Both the position numbers and the translations under genes were made by a program. From NCBI RefSeq assembly GCF_024519455.1, contig NZ_JALJRY010000009.1, positions 48,740 through 112,739 of the forward strand: 64,000 nt of DNA, read 5' to 3'. This DNA comes from Streptomyces sp. STR69 (GTDB lineage Bacteria > Actinomycetota > Actinomycetes > Streptomycetales > Streptomycetaceae). Below are positions 1-8,595 of the stretch, piece by piece (positions within the stretch are counted from its first letter, which is position 1; each line of letters opens with the position of its first letter). The notes below the pieces were generated by a model. The model had not been told where the DNA came from and did no database searches. It saw only the letters and a list, made by a program, of their open reading frames with translations.

Positions 1-2
1 CC

Positions 3-1385
3 ATGATCCATGTGCCGGGACCCGACGCCTACGTGGCCGCCGAGCGCGCGGTCGAGTACGCGCGGATGGTGGGCGCCCGCGAGATCGAGATGGACGCCCG
101 CCTCACCCTGGCCGGCCTCATGGTCGCGTCCGGCGACGTCGAAGCGGGCCTCGCCGAACTGACCGAGGTGAACGAACGGACGGTCGCCGAGGGCATCACC
201 ACCGTCGCCGGCCGCAGCTTCGTCAACCTCCCGTCCTTCCTCGAAACCGTCGGCCGCTCCCGCGAGGCCGTGCCGATCCTGGAGGCGGGGCTCGCCTACG
301 CCAAGGAGTTCGGCCAGTTCGACAAAGAGGCGTGGATCTGGGGAAACCTCGCTGAATCCCTGTTCACCCTGGGCCGCTGGGACGAGGCCACCGAGGCCGT
401 GACCAAGGCGGAGCGCGTGAGCCGGCGGTCCAAGCCGCGCGGCTTCAACGCCACGCTCCGCGCCGAACTCGCCCTCGCCCAGGGCGATGTGGCCGAGGCC
501 CGCCGCCAACTCGCCGCGGCCCGCGAGTACTTCGGCACCCTTGACCTCGTACCCCAGCACCACCAGCCCCTGGAGCGGATCGCGATCCAGATCGCCGCCG
601 CCGAAGGTCACCTCCTGGACGCCCGGGCCGCACTCGAACGGGCCCTGGACTCCGGCTTCCGACCCGGCTCCCAGTTCGACGTCTGGCCCCTGCTGCTCAC
701 CGCGGCCATCGCGGAGAGCCAGGCCATCGGCCTGCCCGTCGCCGACCCCGGCCGCCCCGAGGCCGTCGAACGCATCCGGGAGACCGCCAGGCGGGCCGCC
801 ACCAACGTGCCCGTCTGGCAGGCGCACGAACGCTGGCTCCGCGCCGAACTGCTGCGCGCCGAGGGCCGCTGCACCCCGGACGACTGGTCCGAGGCGGTCG
901 TCATCTTCGAACGCCTGGACCGCCCCTACGACCTCGCCCGCGTCCGCCACCGCCTGGCCGAGGCGCTCCTGTCCGACGCCCACGGCGGTGACGACGAGCG
1001 CGACCGCGCCACCGAACTGCTCCGGCTGTCCGGTGCCGTCGCCGAGCACCTGGGCGCCCGCCCCCTCGCCGACTCCGTCGCCCTGCTCGCCCAGCGGGCC
1101 CGGCTGACGCTCACCAGGGTCCCGGCACCGAGAGCCGTCCCCGCCGACCCCGTCGAGGCGCTCGGCCTCACCAGCCGGGAGCGCGATGTCCTGCGCCTGG
1201 TCTCCGCCGGTCGCACCAACCGCCAGATCGCCGAGGAGCTCTTCATCTCCCCGAAGACCGCGAGCGTCCACGTCTCGAACATCCTCGGCAAGCTGGGCGT
1301 CTCCGGCCGGGGCGAGGCGGCGGCCGTGGCCCACCGGCTGGGGCTGTTCCCGCCCGACCCGCTCACCGTGCGTTCGGCCGGATGA
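3..1385 (+). CDS. LuxR-type transcriptional regulator, C-terminal part (5' truncated by window edge)
   Basis: This is the 3' part of a large regulator. Most of the 460 visible residues are Ala/Leu/Glu-rich helical repeats of TPR type, as in the C-terminal half of LAL/MalT-like regulators. The last 65 or so residues are a LuxR/GerE helix-turn-helix (LTSRERDVLRLV, then NRQIAEELFIS and KTASVHVSNILGKLGV). LAL proteins are usually around 900 residues with an N-terminal ATPase, so the first Met visible at base 3 is probably internal and the Walker motifs lie outside the window. The target genes cannot be told from the sequence. Confidence 0.85.
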   Translation: MIHVPGPDAYVAAERAVEYARMVGAREIEMDARLTLAGLMVASGDVEAGLAELTEVNERTVAEGITTVAGRSFVNLPSFLETVGRSREAVPILEAGLAYAKEFGQFDKEAWIWGNLAESLFTLGRWDEATEAVTKAERVSRRSKPRGFNATLRAELALAQGDVAEARRQLAAAREYFGTLDLVPQHHQPLERIAIQIAAAEGHLLDARAALERALDSGFRPGSQFDVWPLLLTAAIAESQAIGLPVADPGRPEAVERIRETARRAATNVPVWQAHERWLRAELLRAEGRCTPDDWSEAVVIFERLDRPYDLARVRHRLAEALLSDAHGGDDERDRATELLRLSGAVAEHLGARPLADSVALLAQRARLTLTRVPAPRAVPADPVEALGLTSRERDVLRLVSAGRTNRQIAEELFISPKTASVHVSNILGKLGVSGRGEAAAVAHRLGLFPPDPLTVRSAG

Positions 1386-1421
1386 GTCGTACGCTGTAGG
1401 AGACCGGCCAGGGGAGGCCCC

Positions 1422-1673
1422 GTGTTCAACATGTTCGAGGAACTGTTCTCACCGGGCCGCAAGCACACCCAGGACGAGGCCAACCGACTGGAGCTGACCA
1501 GGGTCGACGTCGCCGACGGCGACCCCGGACGCGGCCCGATAGACCTGGAGTCCGGCAAGGTCGTCGTACGCCTGGCCGAAGTCGAAGCCGACCCCTCCGC
1601 CGAAGCCGACTCCTCCGGCGACGCGTCCGCTACGACACCTGAAGCTCCAGAATCCGGTCGTCCCCCGACTTAG
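1422..1673 (+). CDS. Small DUF6191-like protein
   Basis: An 83-residue acidic, soluble protein opening FNMFEELFSPGRKHTQDE and continuing with a DPGRGPIDLESGKVVVRL block. It resembles the short Streptomyces family I know as DUF6191, of unknown function. The GTG start at 1422 is supported by GGGGAGG about five bases upstream. The last 44 bases overlap the 3' end of the convergent sugar dehydrogenase gene, so the low-complexity Ala/Ser/Glu tail may be poorly constrained. No signal peptide or membrane segment is visible. Confidence 0.6.
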   Translation: MFNMFEELFSPGRKHTQDEANRLELTRVDVADGDPGRGPIDLESGKVVVRLAEVEADPSAEADSSGDASATTPEAPESGRPPT

Positions 1674-2799
1674 GTGTGCCCCGGCCGTCCGTGTTGCTGG
1701 TCACCAGCCACAGCTTGTCGCCGCCGGCCGACACCACCGTGCGCAGTCGGCCGTACTCGCCGGTGAGGAAGGCCTGCGGGGCGGCCGACGCCTTCGTGCC
1801 GTCCAGCGGGATGCGCCACAGGCGCTGTCCCTTCAGGCCCGCCATCCATATGGAGCCCTCGGCATAGGCGATGCCGCTGGGGGAGGCGTCGTCGGTGTGC
1901 CACTGGGTGATCGGGTTGTGGTACTTGGGGTCGTTCCCCTTGCCTTCCGCGTTCGGCCAGCCGTAGTCGTCGCCCGGTGCGATCGTGTTCAGCTCGTCCC
2001 AGGTGTCCTGGCCGAACTCCGAGGCGAACAGCCGCTGCTTGGAGTCCCAGGCCAGGCCCTGCACATTGCGGTGGCCGTAGGTGTACACCGGCGAGTTCGG
2101 GAACGGGTTGCCCGGCGCCGGGTCGCCCTCCGGGGTCAGCCGCAGGATCTTGCCGCCCAGGGACTTCTTGTCCTGCGCCAGGCCCCGCTGACCGCTCTCG
2201 CCCGTGCCCGCGTACAGCATGCCGTCCGGGCCGAAGGCGATCCGGCCGCCGTTGTGGATATAGCCCTTGGGGATGCCCTTGAAGATCGTGTCCGGGGCGC
2301 CCAGCTGCTCACCGGCCGGCTTCTTCTCGTCGTACAGCATGCGGACGATGCGGTTGTCCGAGGCGGAGGTGAAGTAGGCGTAGATCATGTGGTCCGAGGC
2401 GTAGTCCGGGGAGAGCGCGATGCCTAGGAGGCCGCCCTCGCCCGCCGGGGAGACCCCGGAGACCGTGCCCAGCTCGGTCTTCCGGCCGGTCTTCTCGGTG
2501 ATCCGGGTGATCGTGCCGTCGTCGCGGGAGGAGACGAGGAGGTTCCCGTCGGGCAGCGGGGCCAGACCCCAGGGGGTCTTCAGGCCCTCGGTGACCGTGC
2601 GCAGCACCTTCACTGTGCCCTTGGCCGGCGGGACCTGCGCGGCGGGCTCTCCGGAGGGCGACGACGACCCCGTGGCCGTACCGGCGCTGCCGGAAGACGT
2701 AGCTGTGCCGTAGCGCGGGTCTCCGCCGCCGGAGGAGCAGCCTGCCGTCAGCAGGAGCGCGGTCACGGCCAGGGCGGCCGACACGACTCGACGTTGCAC
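1630..2799 (-). CDS. PQQ-type sugar (glucose/sorbosone) dehydrogenase lipoprotein
   Basis: A 389-residue secreted lipoprotein. The N-terminus has a basic start, a hydrophobic stretch and the lipobox LTAGC, followed by a Ser/Gly/Thr-rich linker. The rest is the six-bladed beta-propeller of the soluble glucose/sorbosone dehydrogenase family, with HNGGRIAFGPDGMLYAGTGE, GHRNVQGLAWD and a PGDDYGWPNAEG block near the expected PQQ/calcium pocket. The GTG start follows an AAGGGA ribosome site. It probably oxidises an aldose outside the membrane; the substrate is not evident and no PQQ synthesis genes are nearby. Its 3' end overlaps the small convergent gene. Confidence 0.85.
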   Translation of the reverse strand: MQRRVVSAALAVTALLLTAGCSSGGGDPRYGTATSSGSAGTATGSSSPSGEPAAQVPPAKGTVKVLRTVTEGLKTPWGLAPLPDGNLLVSSRDDGTITRITEKTGRKTELGTVSGVSPAGEGGLLGIALSPDYASDHMIYAYFTSASDNRIVRMLYDEKKPAGEQLGAPDTIFKGIPKGYIHNGGRIAFGPDGMLYAGTGESGQRGLAQDKKSLGGKILRLTPEGDPAPGNPFPNSPVYTYGHRNVQGLAWDSKQRLFASEFGQDTWDELNTIAPGDDYGWPNAEGKGNDPKYHNPITQWHTDDASPSGIAYAEGSIWMAGLKGQRLWRIPLDGTKASAAPQAFLTGEYGRLRTVVSAGGDKLWLVTSNTDGRGTPKSGDDRILELQVS

Positions 2800-2910
2800 G
2801 ATCAGGTCCCTTCGACGGGCGGGTTCTCCTTGTCATACACCGCTCGCGCCGGACAGGTTCCCGATCATCGACGACCGACGCAGGATCGAGCCCTGTCCCC
2901 CCGTACGACG

Positions 2911-3909
2911 TCAGTCCCAGGAGCCCAGTGCCCCCGGCAGTTCCGCCACCTCCGTGAGGTCCTCCGGGGTGAGGCGGAGTTCCGCCGCCCCCGCGTTCTC
3001 CGTCACCCAGCGTTCCTGCTTGGTGCCCGGGACCGGCACCACGTGCGGGCCCTGCGCCAGCGTCCAGGCCAGGGCCACCTGGGCCGGGGTGACCTCCGGG
3101 CCGTGGCGGCGGGCCACGCGGCGCAGACCGGCCACGATCGGCTGGTTCGCGGCGGTCATCTCGGCGGTGAAGCGGGGGTGGCGGGCGCGCACGTCGTCCC
3201 GTTCGAAGCCCTCGCCCGGGGTCAGGGTGCCGGTGAGGAAGCCGTTGCCGAGGGGCATCGCCGCGAGGAAACCGACGCCGCGCGCCGCGCACCACGGCAG
3301 CAGCGCGTCCAGCGCCTCCGTCGACCACACCGACAGCTCGGCCTGCACCGCCGTCACCGGGAACACCTGTTGTACGCGCTGGAGTTGGCGGATCGTTCCG
3401 TCATGCAGCCGTGCTCCGGGGCGGCGCGCGGCGCGGGCACCGACCGCGCACACCCCCAACGCCCTTACTTTTCCCGCCTGTACGAGATCCGCCATCGCAC
3501 CCCAGGTCTCCTCGACCGGGACCTCGGGGTCGGCGCGGTGCAGTTGGTAGAGGTCGATCACCTCGGTCTGGAGGCGGCGCAGCGAGGCGTCGCAGGCGCG
3601 TTTCACATAGCCGGGGCGGCCGTTGGCCACGATGTGCTGCTCGCCGACCAGCAGGCCGACCTTGGTCGACACGAACGCGTCCCGGCGCCGATCCTTCAAC
3701 ACCCGCCCCAACAGCAGCTCGTTGGTGAACGGGCCGTACATGTCGGCGGTGTCCAGCAGCGTCATGCCCAGATCGAGCGCCCGGTGCACGGCCCTGACCG
3801 ACTCGTCGCCCCGCTGCCGAGACCCGCTGTAGGCCCAGTTCATCGGCATGCAGCCGAGCCCGACGGCCCCCATCGAGAGCGCCCCCGCACCGATCGTCCT
3901 GCGCTCCAC
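2911..3909 (-). CDS. Aldo/keto reductase
   Basis: An NADPH-dependent aldo/keto reductase of about 332 residues, cytosolic. The catalytic tetrad is visible: Asp and Tyr in DTADMYG, Lys in VSTKVGL and His in LYQLHRAD. The C-terminal cofactor segment reads VPVPGTKQ. I chose the GTG at 3909 (VERRTIGAGALSMGAVGLGC), preceded by GGAGGG at about ten bases; a longer reading back to 4011 would run into the divergent gene. A stretch after the sixth strand (GARAARRPGARLHD) is longer than in typical relatives. The physiological substrate is unknown. Confidence 0.85.
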   Translation of the reverse strand: MERRTIGAGALSMGAVGLGCMPMNWAYSGSRQRGDESVRAVHRALDLGMTLLDTADMYGPFTNELLLGRVLKDRRRDAFVSTKVGLLVGEQHIVANGRPGYVKRACDASLRRLQTEVIDLYQLHRADPEVPVEETWGAMADLVQAGKVRALGVCAVGARAARRPGARLHDGTIRQLQRVQQVFPVTAVQAELSVWSTEALDALLPWCAARGVGFLAAMPLGNGFLTGTLTPGEGFERDDVRARHPRFTAEMTAANQPIVAGLRRVARRHGPEVTPAQVALAWTLAQGPHVVPVPGTKQERWVTENAGAAELRLTPEDLTEVAELPGALGSWD

Positions 3910-3972
3910 CTGCTCGTGACCCTCCCTCTCCTGGCCCACCAACCTAACCTCTACGCGCGCGTGGCCCTGACA

Positions 3973-3978
3973 TAGCCT
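3973..3978 (+). promoter_or_regulatory. Putative -10 (TAGCCT) of a leaderless promoter
   Basis: TAGCCT lies seven bases upstream of the ATG of the hydroxyacid dehydrogenase gene and no Shine-Dalgarno sequence is present, so transcription would start at or next to the start codon. This is inferred from position and hexamer only; no convincing -35 is seen. Confidence 0.45.
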
Positions 3979-3985
3979 CCTGACC

Positions 3986-4933
3986 ATGACTGTCGACGTG
4001 TGGCTGCCCATCCCGCCGGAGGAGATCGAAGGGCTCCCCGAGGGGCCCGACTACCTGTTCTGGGACGGAGGTGAGGACTTCCCCGCGGACCCGGCCGACT
4101 GTGCCTTCTACGTCGTGCCCTACATGAAGAGCAGCGAGACCGGCGTACGGCCGCTGCCGGCGATGGGCTCCGTGGAGGTCGTGCAGACGCTGTCGGCCGG
4201 TATCGACCATGTGCAGCCGGGGCTCAAGTACCTGCGCCCCGGTGTGCGGTTGTGCAACGCGCGGGGCGTGCACGAGGCCAGCACCGGTGAGTTGGCGCTG
4301 ACCCTTGTCCTCGCCTCGCTGCGGGGCGTCCCCGACTTCGTGCGGGCGCAGGACAAGGGGGAGTGGCTCGGCGGGTTCCGGCCGGCCCTCGCCGACCGGT
4401 CCGTTCTCATCGTCGGCTACGGGTCCATCGGTTCCGCCATCGAGGACCGGCTCACTCCGTTCGAGCTCGCGCGGGTGGCGCGCGTGGCGCGCTCCGGTCG
4501 CACCACGGAGCGCGGGCCGGTGCATCCGCTCACCGAGCTGCCCGCCCTGCTCCCGGACGCGGACGTCGTCATCCTGTCCACGCCGCTCACCGAGACCACG
4601 CGTCACCTGGTCGACGCCGAGTTCCTGGCCCGCATGAAGGACGGGGCGCTGCTGGTCAACGTGGCCCGCGGTCCCGTCGTGGACACCAAGGCGCTGCTCG
4701 CGGAGCTGGAAAGCGGCCGTATCACCGCCGCGTTGGACGTCACCGACCCCGAACCGCTGCCCCAGGGGCACCCGTTGTGGCAGGCGCCGGGCGTGCTGAT
4801 CAGTCCGCATGTCGGCGGGCCCACGTCGGCGTTCCTGCCGCGTGCGAAGCGTCTGGTTGTGGACCAGTTGGGACGGTTCGTGAACCATGAGCCGCTGCGC
4901 AACGTGATCCTTACGACAGGACCGACGGAGTAG
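3986..4933 (+). CDS. D-isomer-specific 2-hydroxyacid dehydrogenase
   Basis: A 315-residue NAD(P)-dependent 2-hydroxyacid dehydrogenase. The Rossmann motif is GYGSIG (about residues 139-144). The catalytic Arg is in NVARGPVVD, Glu in DVTDPEPL and His in ISPHVGG, so the active site is intact. It lies divergent from the aldo/keto reductase with 76 bases between starts. Relatives reduce glyoxylate, hydroxypyruvate or other 2-ketoacids; the exact substrate cannot be assigned. It is not serA, which is separately present at 12341. Confidence 0.85.
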   Translation: MTVDVWLPIPPEEIEGLPEGPDYLFWDGGEDFPADPADCAFYVVPYMKSSETGVRPLPAMGSVEVVQTLSAGIDHVQPGLKYLRPGVRLCNARGVHEASTGELALTLVLASLRGVPDFVRAQDKGEWLGGFRPALADRSVLIVGYGSIGSAIEDRLTPFELARVARVARSGRTTERGPVHPLTELPALLPDADVVILSTPLTETTRHLVDAEFLARMKDGALLVNVARGPVVDTKALLAELESGRITAALDVTDPEPLPQGHPLWQAPGVLISPHVGGPTSAFLPRAKRLVVDQLGRFVNHEPLRNVILTTGPTE

Positions 4934-5118
4934 TCGCAACAGCCGTGCAATCCGCTTCCGGTACCCTCCGCAACCCTCCGGAAGCGGGGCGTGCACACAT
5001 CTCCGCTGGTCGTCACGGAGCGTAGAGGAACTATGTCCCTGAGTGACGAGACTGGTGTATCGTCCCGGCAGGGGCTGCGCCGCGCACCGTTCGGCGCCGG
5101 GGATGGACATTTCAGACT

Positions 5119-8100
5119 GTGAGGGGGGCGACGGGCGATGCACGGCCTATGGACGAGCGATCCGACGCGGCGGGGCCGCCGACGGCGACCCTGGCGCACC
5201 GCCGCGCGCAGACGCGGCCACCACGGCAATCACAGCGGTCACGGCAGCCGCAGCGGTCATGGCGGACAGCACAGCCACCCCAGCCATCACCACCGCAGGC
5301 TCAACAGCCGCCGCAGGCACGCCCATTCGGCACACCGGGGCCTGCGGGACCCGGGAGCGACGCGGACCGGGAGGGCCCGGTGAGTTCGCCACCGTCTGTG
5401 ACGACCACCCTCAACGGGGCGCTCCGGGACCGGACTTCACCGGGAGCCCGGCAGCCACGCCCGCCGGGTTCCGGCGGTGGCTGGAGCCTGGTCCAGCAAC
5501 TCGTCCTGGCCCTGGTGTGCGCGGGATACGCCGTCGGTTCCGCGCTCGACTGGGGTTCCCACCAAGTCGCCCTGATCATGGGCGACTTCGGGCTCAGCGC
5601 GGCGGCCGGTACCGCCGCCGTCTCATGCTTCCTCTACGCGCGAAGCCGCCGTATCCGCTTTCGACCCGCCTGGCTGCTGTTCTCGCTCTCCTCTGCGATG
5701 GCGGCACTGGGCAACGGAGTCTGGGGGTGGTACGAGGTCGTGCTCGAACGGACCGTCCCCAGCCCCAGCTTCGCCGACCTGTTCTTCCTGTGCTTCGCGC
5801 CGCCCGCCATCGTGGGCCTGCTCGTTCTCGCCAAGCGGCCTGTCACGAAGGCCGGTTGGGTCTGTCTGGCGCTCGACGCCTGGCTGATCGGCGGCTCGCT
5901 GCTCACGCTGTCGTGGAGCCTCGCGCTGGCCCAGGCCGCCAAGTTCGACGGGCCGAGCGTGGCCCACACCGCGCTGTCGCTGGCGTACCCGCTGCTCGAC
6001 ATCGCCCTGGTCAGCATGGTGCTCGCGCTGCACTTCCGGCGCTCCTCGGTCAACCGCACCGCCGTGAACACCGCGATCGGCGCGCTGGCCCTGACCGTGA
6101 TGTGCGACGCCCTGTTCACCTCGCCGCTGCTCCACAACAACTACCACTCAGGGCAGTTGCTCGACGCGGGCTGGTTCGCCGGCTCACTGCTCCTCGCCTA
6201 CGCGCCGTGGGCCGCGCCCCGGCACACCCAGCCCGAGGACGACGGGCACACGCGCGTGGTGCACGAACACCGGCCCGGACAGCGCAGCGGCGTCCAGCAC
6301 CCGGCAGCCGCGCCGGGCGCCGACCAGGGCCGCTATCCGGCGACCCGGCCGATCGCCGGTTCGCTGGCCGCGCTCACCCCGTATCTCGCCGCCGCCGTCT
6401 GCACGTTGGGGATCCTCTACAACGTCCTCAACGGCCGCAGCCCCGACCGCGTGGTGCTCATCACCGCGGGCTGCGTGGTGCTCGCCCTCGTGGTCCGCCA
6501 GGGCATCATGCTGCTCGACAACATCACCCTCACCCAGGAACTGGCCCAGAAGGAGAACCACTTCCGCTCCCTGGTCCAGGGCTCCAGCGACGTCATCATG
6601 ATCGCCGCCCCGAACGGCATCCTGCGCTACGTCTCCCCGGCCGCCGCCGGTGTCTACGGCAAGGCCGCGGAGGAACTCGTCGGGAACGAACTCGCCTCGC
6701 TCATCCACCCCGAGGACCTGGGCTGTGTGGTGCACGAGGTGCGCCGCTTCCTCGCCGCCAGCCCCTTCGAGGAGTCCACCACCCGTATCGAGTGCCGCTT
6801 CCGGTCCGGCGACGGAGGCTGGCTCAACGTCGAGTCGACGGTCAACCGCCATCACGGCGGCCTGATCTTCAACAGCCGGGACGTCACCGAACGGGTGCGC
6901 CTCCAGGCGCAGTTGCAGCACAACGCCGAGCACGACCCGCTCACCGACCTGCCCAACCGCGCCCTGTTCACCAGGCGCGTCCAGCAGGCCCTGTCCGGCC
7001 GCCGCTCCACCGACCGCGGCACGGCCGTGCTCTTCATCGACCTCGACGGCTTCAAGGCCGTCAACGACACCATCGGCCACCAGGCCGGGGACGAACTCCT
7101 CATCCAGGCCGCCCGCAGGCTCGACGGCGCGGTCCGGCACGGGGACACCGCCTCCCGGCTCGGCGGCGACGAGTTCGCGGCCCTGATCGTCGGCGACGGC
7201 ACCCGGGACCGGGCCGCCCGCGAGCGGCACATCATGGAACTCGCCGACCGCCTGAGAATCACCCTGTCCCAGCCGTACCTGATCGACGGCAACGATGTCC
7301 GTGTCGCCGCCTCCATCGGCGTCGCCTTCGCCGAACCGGGCCTGGGCGCGGGGGAGTTGCTGCGCAACGCCGACCTCGCGATGTACCGCGCCAAGGGGGC
7401 GGGCAAGGGCCGGGTCGAGCTGTACGCCCCACAGATGCAGCAGGACGTCGTACGGAAGGCGGAGTTGGCCACGCGGCTGCGGGCCGCGCTGCACGACGGC
7501 GAGTTCGCGCTGCTGCACCAGCCGGTGGTGTCGCTGACGGACGGCCGGATCACCTCGGTCTCCACGCAGGCGCGATGGCGTTCGTCGCAGGGGGTGCTGT
7601 TCACGCCGGCCGAGTTCCTGCGGGTGGCCGAGGACAGCGACAGGACCGCCGAGCTGGGGCGCTGGATGCTGGAGGAGGCCGTGGAGCAGGCCGCCGAGCG
7701 CATCGCGGCCGGGCCCGCCGTGTCCGTGGCCGTCCGGATGAGTGCCCGGCGGCTGCTGGACAAGTCGATGCCGCTCGGCTCGATCGAGGCCCTGCTGACC
7801 CGGCACGGCCTGCCGTCCGGGTCCCTGGTCATCGAGCTGTCCGACACCGACCCGCGGGTCTCCCTGGACGAGCTGGAGCGCCGGTTGACCGCCCTGCGCC
7901 GGCTGGGCGTCCGGATCGCCCTGGACGGCTTCGGCAGCGGCTACGCGACCATCACGACGCTACGGCGGCTGCCCGTCGACGTACTGAAACTGGACCGCAG
8001 TCTGGTCGAGGGCGTCGTCGAGTCCGCGCGGCTGCACAAGATCACCAGCGGGCTGCTGCGGATCTCCGGGGACCTCGGGCTGCAGTCCGTGGCCGACGGG

Positions 8101-8358
8101 GTCGACCTGCCGGAACAGGTGGTCGCCCTGCGCGCGATGGGCTGTACGCACGGGCAGGGCATGGCCTTCTCCGGGCCGCTGGACGAGTACCGGCTGCGCC
8201 GGGCCCTGTCCTGCGGCCACTATCCGGTGCCGCACGGGCCCGCCGAGCCCGCGTTCGCGGGCGGCGCCCCGGGGGTGTACACCAGTGGTGTGCCCGTCGT
8301 TTTCGGGGGCGGAACGGCCCTCCGCTCACATAATGAGACTCCCGTCCCACCCACTTGA
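5119..8358 (+). CDS. cdgF: Membrane GGDEF/EAL cyclic-di-GMP protein with PAS domain (CdgF-like)
   Basis: A 1079-residue protein: a Gln/Pro-rich cytoplasmic N-terminus (to about residue 120), a block of eight to ten membrane helices (about 130-470), a PAS sensor (about 480-600), a GGDEF domain (about 605-780) and a C-terminal EAL-type domain. The GGDEF motif is intact at residues 682-686, so diguanylate cyclase activity is plausible. The EAL domain is degenerate: the EAL signature reads STQARW and several metal ligands are changed. The position just upstream of ilvB matches the conserved Streptomyces gene called cdgF, a name I give from memory. The start is uncertain: GTG at 5119 or ATG at 5149. 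Confidence 0.85.
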   Translation: MRGATGDARPMDERSDAAGPPTATLAHRRAQTRPPRQSQRSRQPQRSWRTAQPPQPSPPQAQQPPQARPFGTPGPAGPGSDADREGPVSSPPSVTTTLNGALRDRTSPGARQPRPPGSGGGWSLVQQLVLALVCAGYAVGSALDWGSHQVALIMGDFGLSAAAGTAAVSCFLYARSRRIRFRPAWLLFSLSSAMAALGNGVWGWYEVVLERTVPSPSFADLFFLCFAPPAIVGLLVLAKRPVTKAGWVCLALDAWLIGGSLLTLSWSLALAQAAKFDGPSVAHTALSLAYPLLDIALVSMVLALHFRRSSVNRTAVNTAIGALALTVMCDALFTSPLLHNNYHSGQLLDAGWFAGSLLLAYAPWAAPRHTQPEDDGHTRVVHEHRPGQRSGVQHPAAAPGADQGRYPATRPIAGSLAALTPYLAAAVCTLGILYNVLNGRSPDRVVLITAGCVVLALVVRQGIMLLDNITLTQELAQKENHFRSLVQGSSDVIMIAAPNGILRYVSPAAAGVYGKAAEELVGNELASLIHPEDLGCVVHEVRRFLAASPFEESTTRIECRFRSGDGGWLNVESTVNRHHGGLIFNSRDVTERVRLQAQLQHNAEHDPLTDLPNRALFTRRVQQALSGRRSTDRGTAVLFIDLDGFKAVNDTIGHQAGDELLIQAARRLDGAVRHGDTASRLGGDEFAALIVGDGTRDRAARERHIMELADRLRITLSQPYLIDGNDVRVAASIGVAFAEPGLGAGELLRNADLAMYRAKGAGKGRVELYAPQMQQDVVRKAELATRLRAALHDGEFALLHQPVVSLTDGRITSVSTQARWRSSQGVLFTPAEFLRVAEDSDRTAELGRWMLEEAVEQAAERIAAGPAVSVAVRMSARRLLDKSMPLGSIEALLTRHGLPSGSLVIELSDTDPRVSLDELERRLTALRRLGVRIALDGFGSGYATITTLRRLPVDVLKLDRSLVEGVVESARLHKITSGLLRISGDLGLQSVADGVDLPEQVVALRAMGCTHGQGMAFSGPLDEYRLRRALSCGHYPVPHGPAEPAFAGGAPGVYTSGVPVVFGGGTALRSHNETPVPPT
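8329..8334 (+). promoter_or_regulatory. Candidate -10 (CATAAT) for the ilvB leader transcript
   Basis: CATAAT matches five of six positions of the -10 consensus and lies 58 bases upstream of the ilvB leader peptide, inside the 3' end of the cyclic-di-GMP gene. No good -35 is seen. A TTGACA at 8355-8360 is the other candidate element but has no matching -10 before the leader ribosome site. Confidence 0.35.
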
Positions 8359-8391
8359 CAGTCGGTGCGTGCCGGGGGGAGGGTCAGTCCC

Positions 8392-8433
8392 ATGCGCACC
8401 CGAATTCTCGTACTTGGAAAGCGCGTCGGCTGA
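8392..8433 (+). CDS. ilvB leader peptide (13 residues, Ile-Leu-Val-Leu)
   Basis: A short frame reads MRTRILVLGKRVG and stops at TGA. A strong GGGGGGAGGG ribosome site ends about eight bases before the ATG. The four consecutive branched-chain codons are ATT CTC GTA CTT, of which ATT, GTA and CTT are rare in high-GC Streptomyces genes. The stop lies 54 bases before a U-tailed terminator hairpin and 162 bases before ilvB. This is the classical layout of a ribosome-mediated attenuation leader sensing charged Ile, Leu and Val tRNAs. The role is inferred from architecture. Confidence 0.8.
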   Translation: MRTRILVLGKRVG

Positions 8434-8487
8434 AGCTGGTGACGTCCGGACGGACCCGGAACTCCCAGCGACCGCACCCGGCGCGCT

Positions 8488-8521
8488 CCCCTCGCTTGCC
8501 TCACGGCACGAGGGGTTTTTT
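8488..8521 (+). terminator. Rho-independent attenuator upstream of ilvB
   Basis: The hairpin CCCCTCG / CGAGGGG encloses a second stem TGCC / GGCA with a TCAC loop and a two-base bulge, and is followed by six T residues. T-tailed terminators are uncommon in this GC-rich sequence. Lying between a leader peptide and ilvB, it is best read as the attenuator of the ilv operon. Confidence 0.85.
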
Positions 8522-8595
8522 GTTGCACAGGATCCAGTCGTGCAGCAGTAGAACCCCGCACAAACCTCGCAAAAACCCTCAGCATCGAGAAGAGA

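Noticed and set aside
8355..8360. TTGACA as the -35 of the ilvB promoter
   Set aside because: It overlaps the stop of the upstream gene and the correctly spaced -10 position falls in the GGGGGGAGGG ribosome site of the leader peptide; kept only as an alternative.
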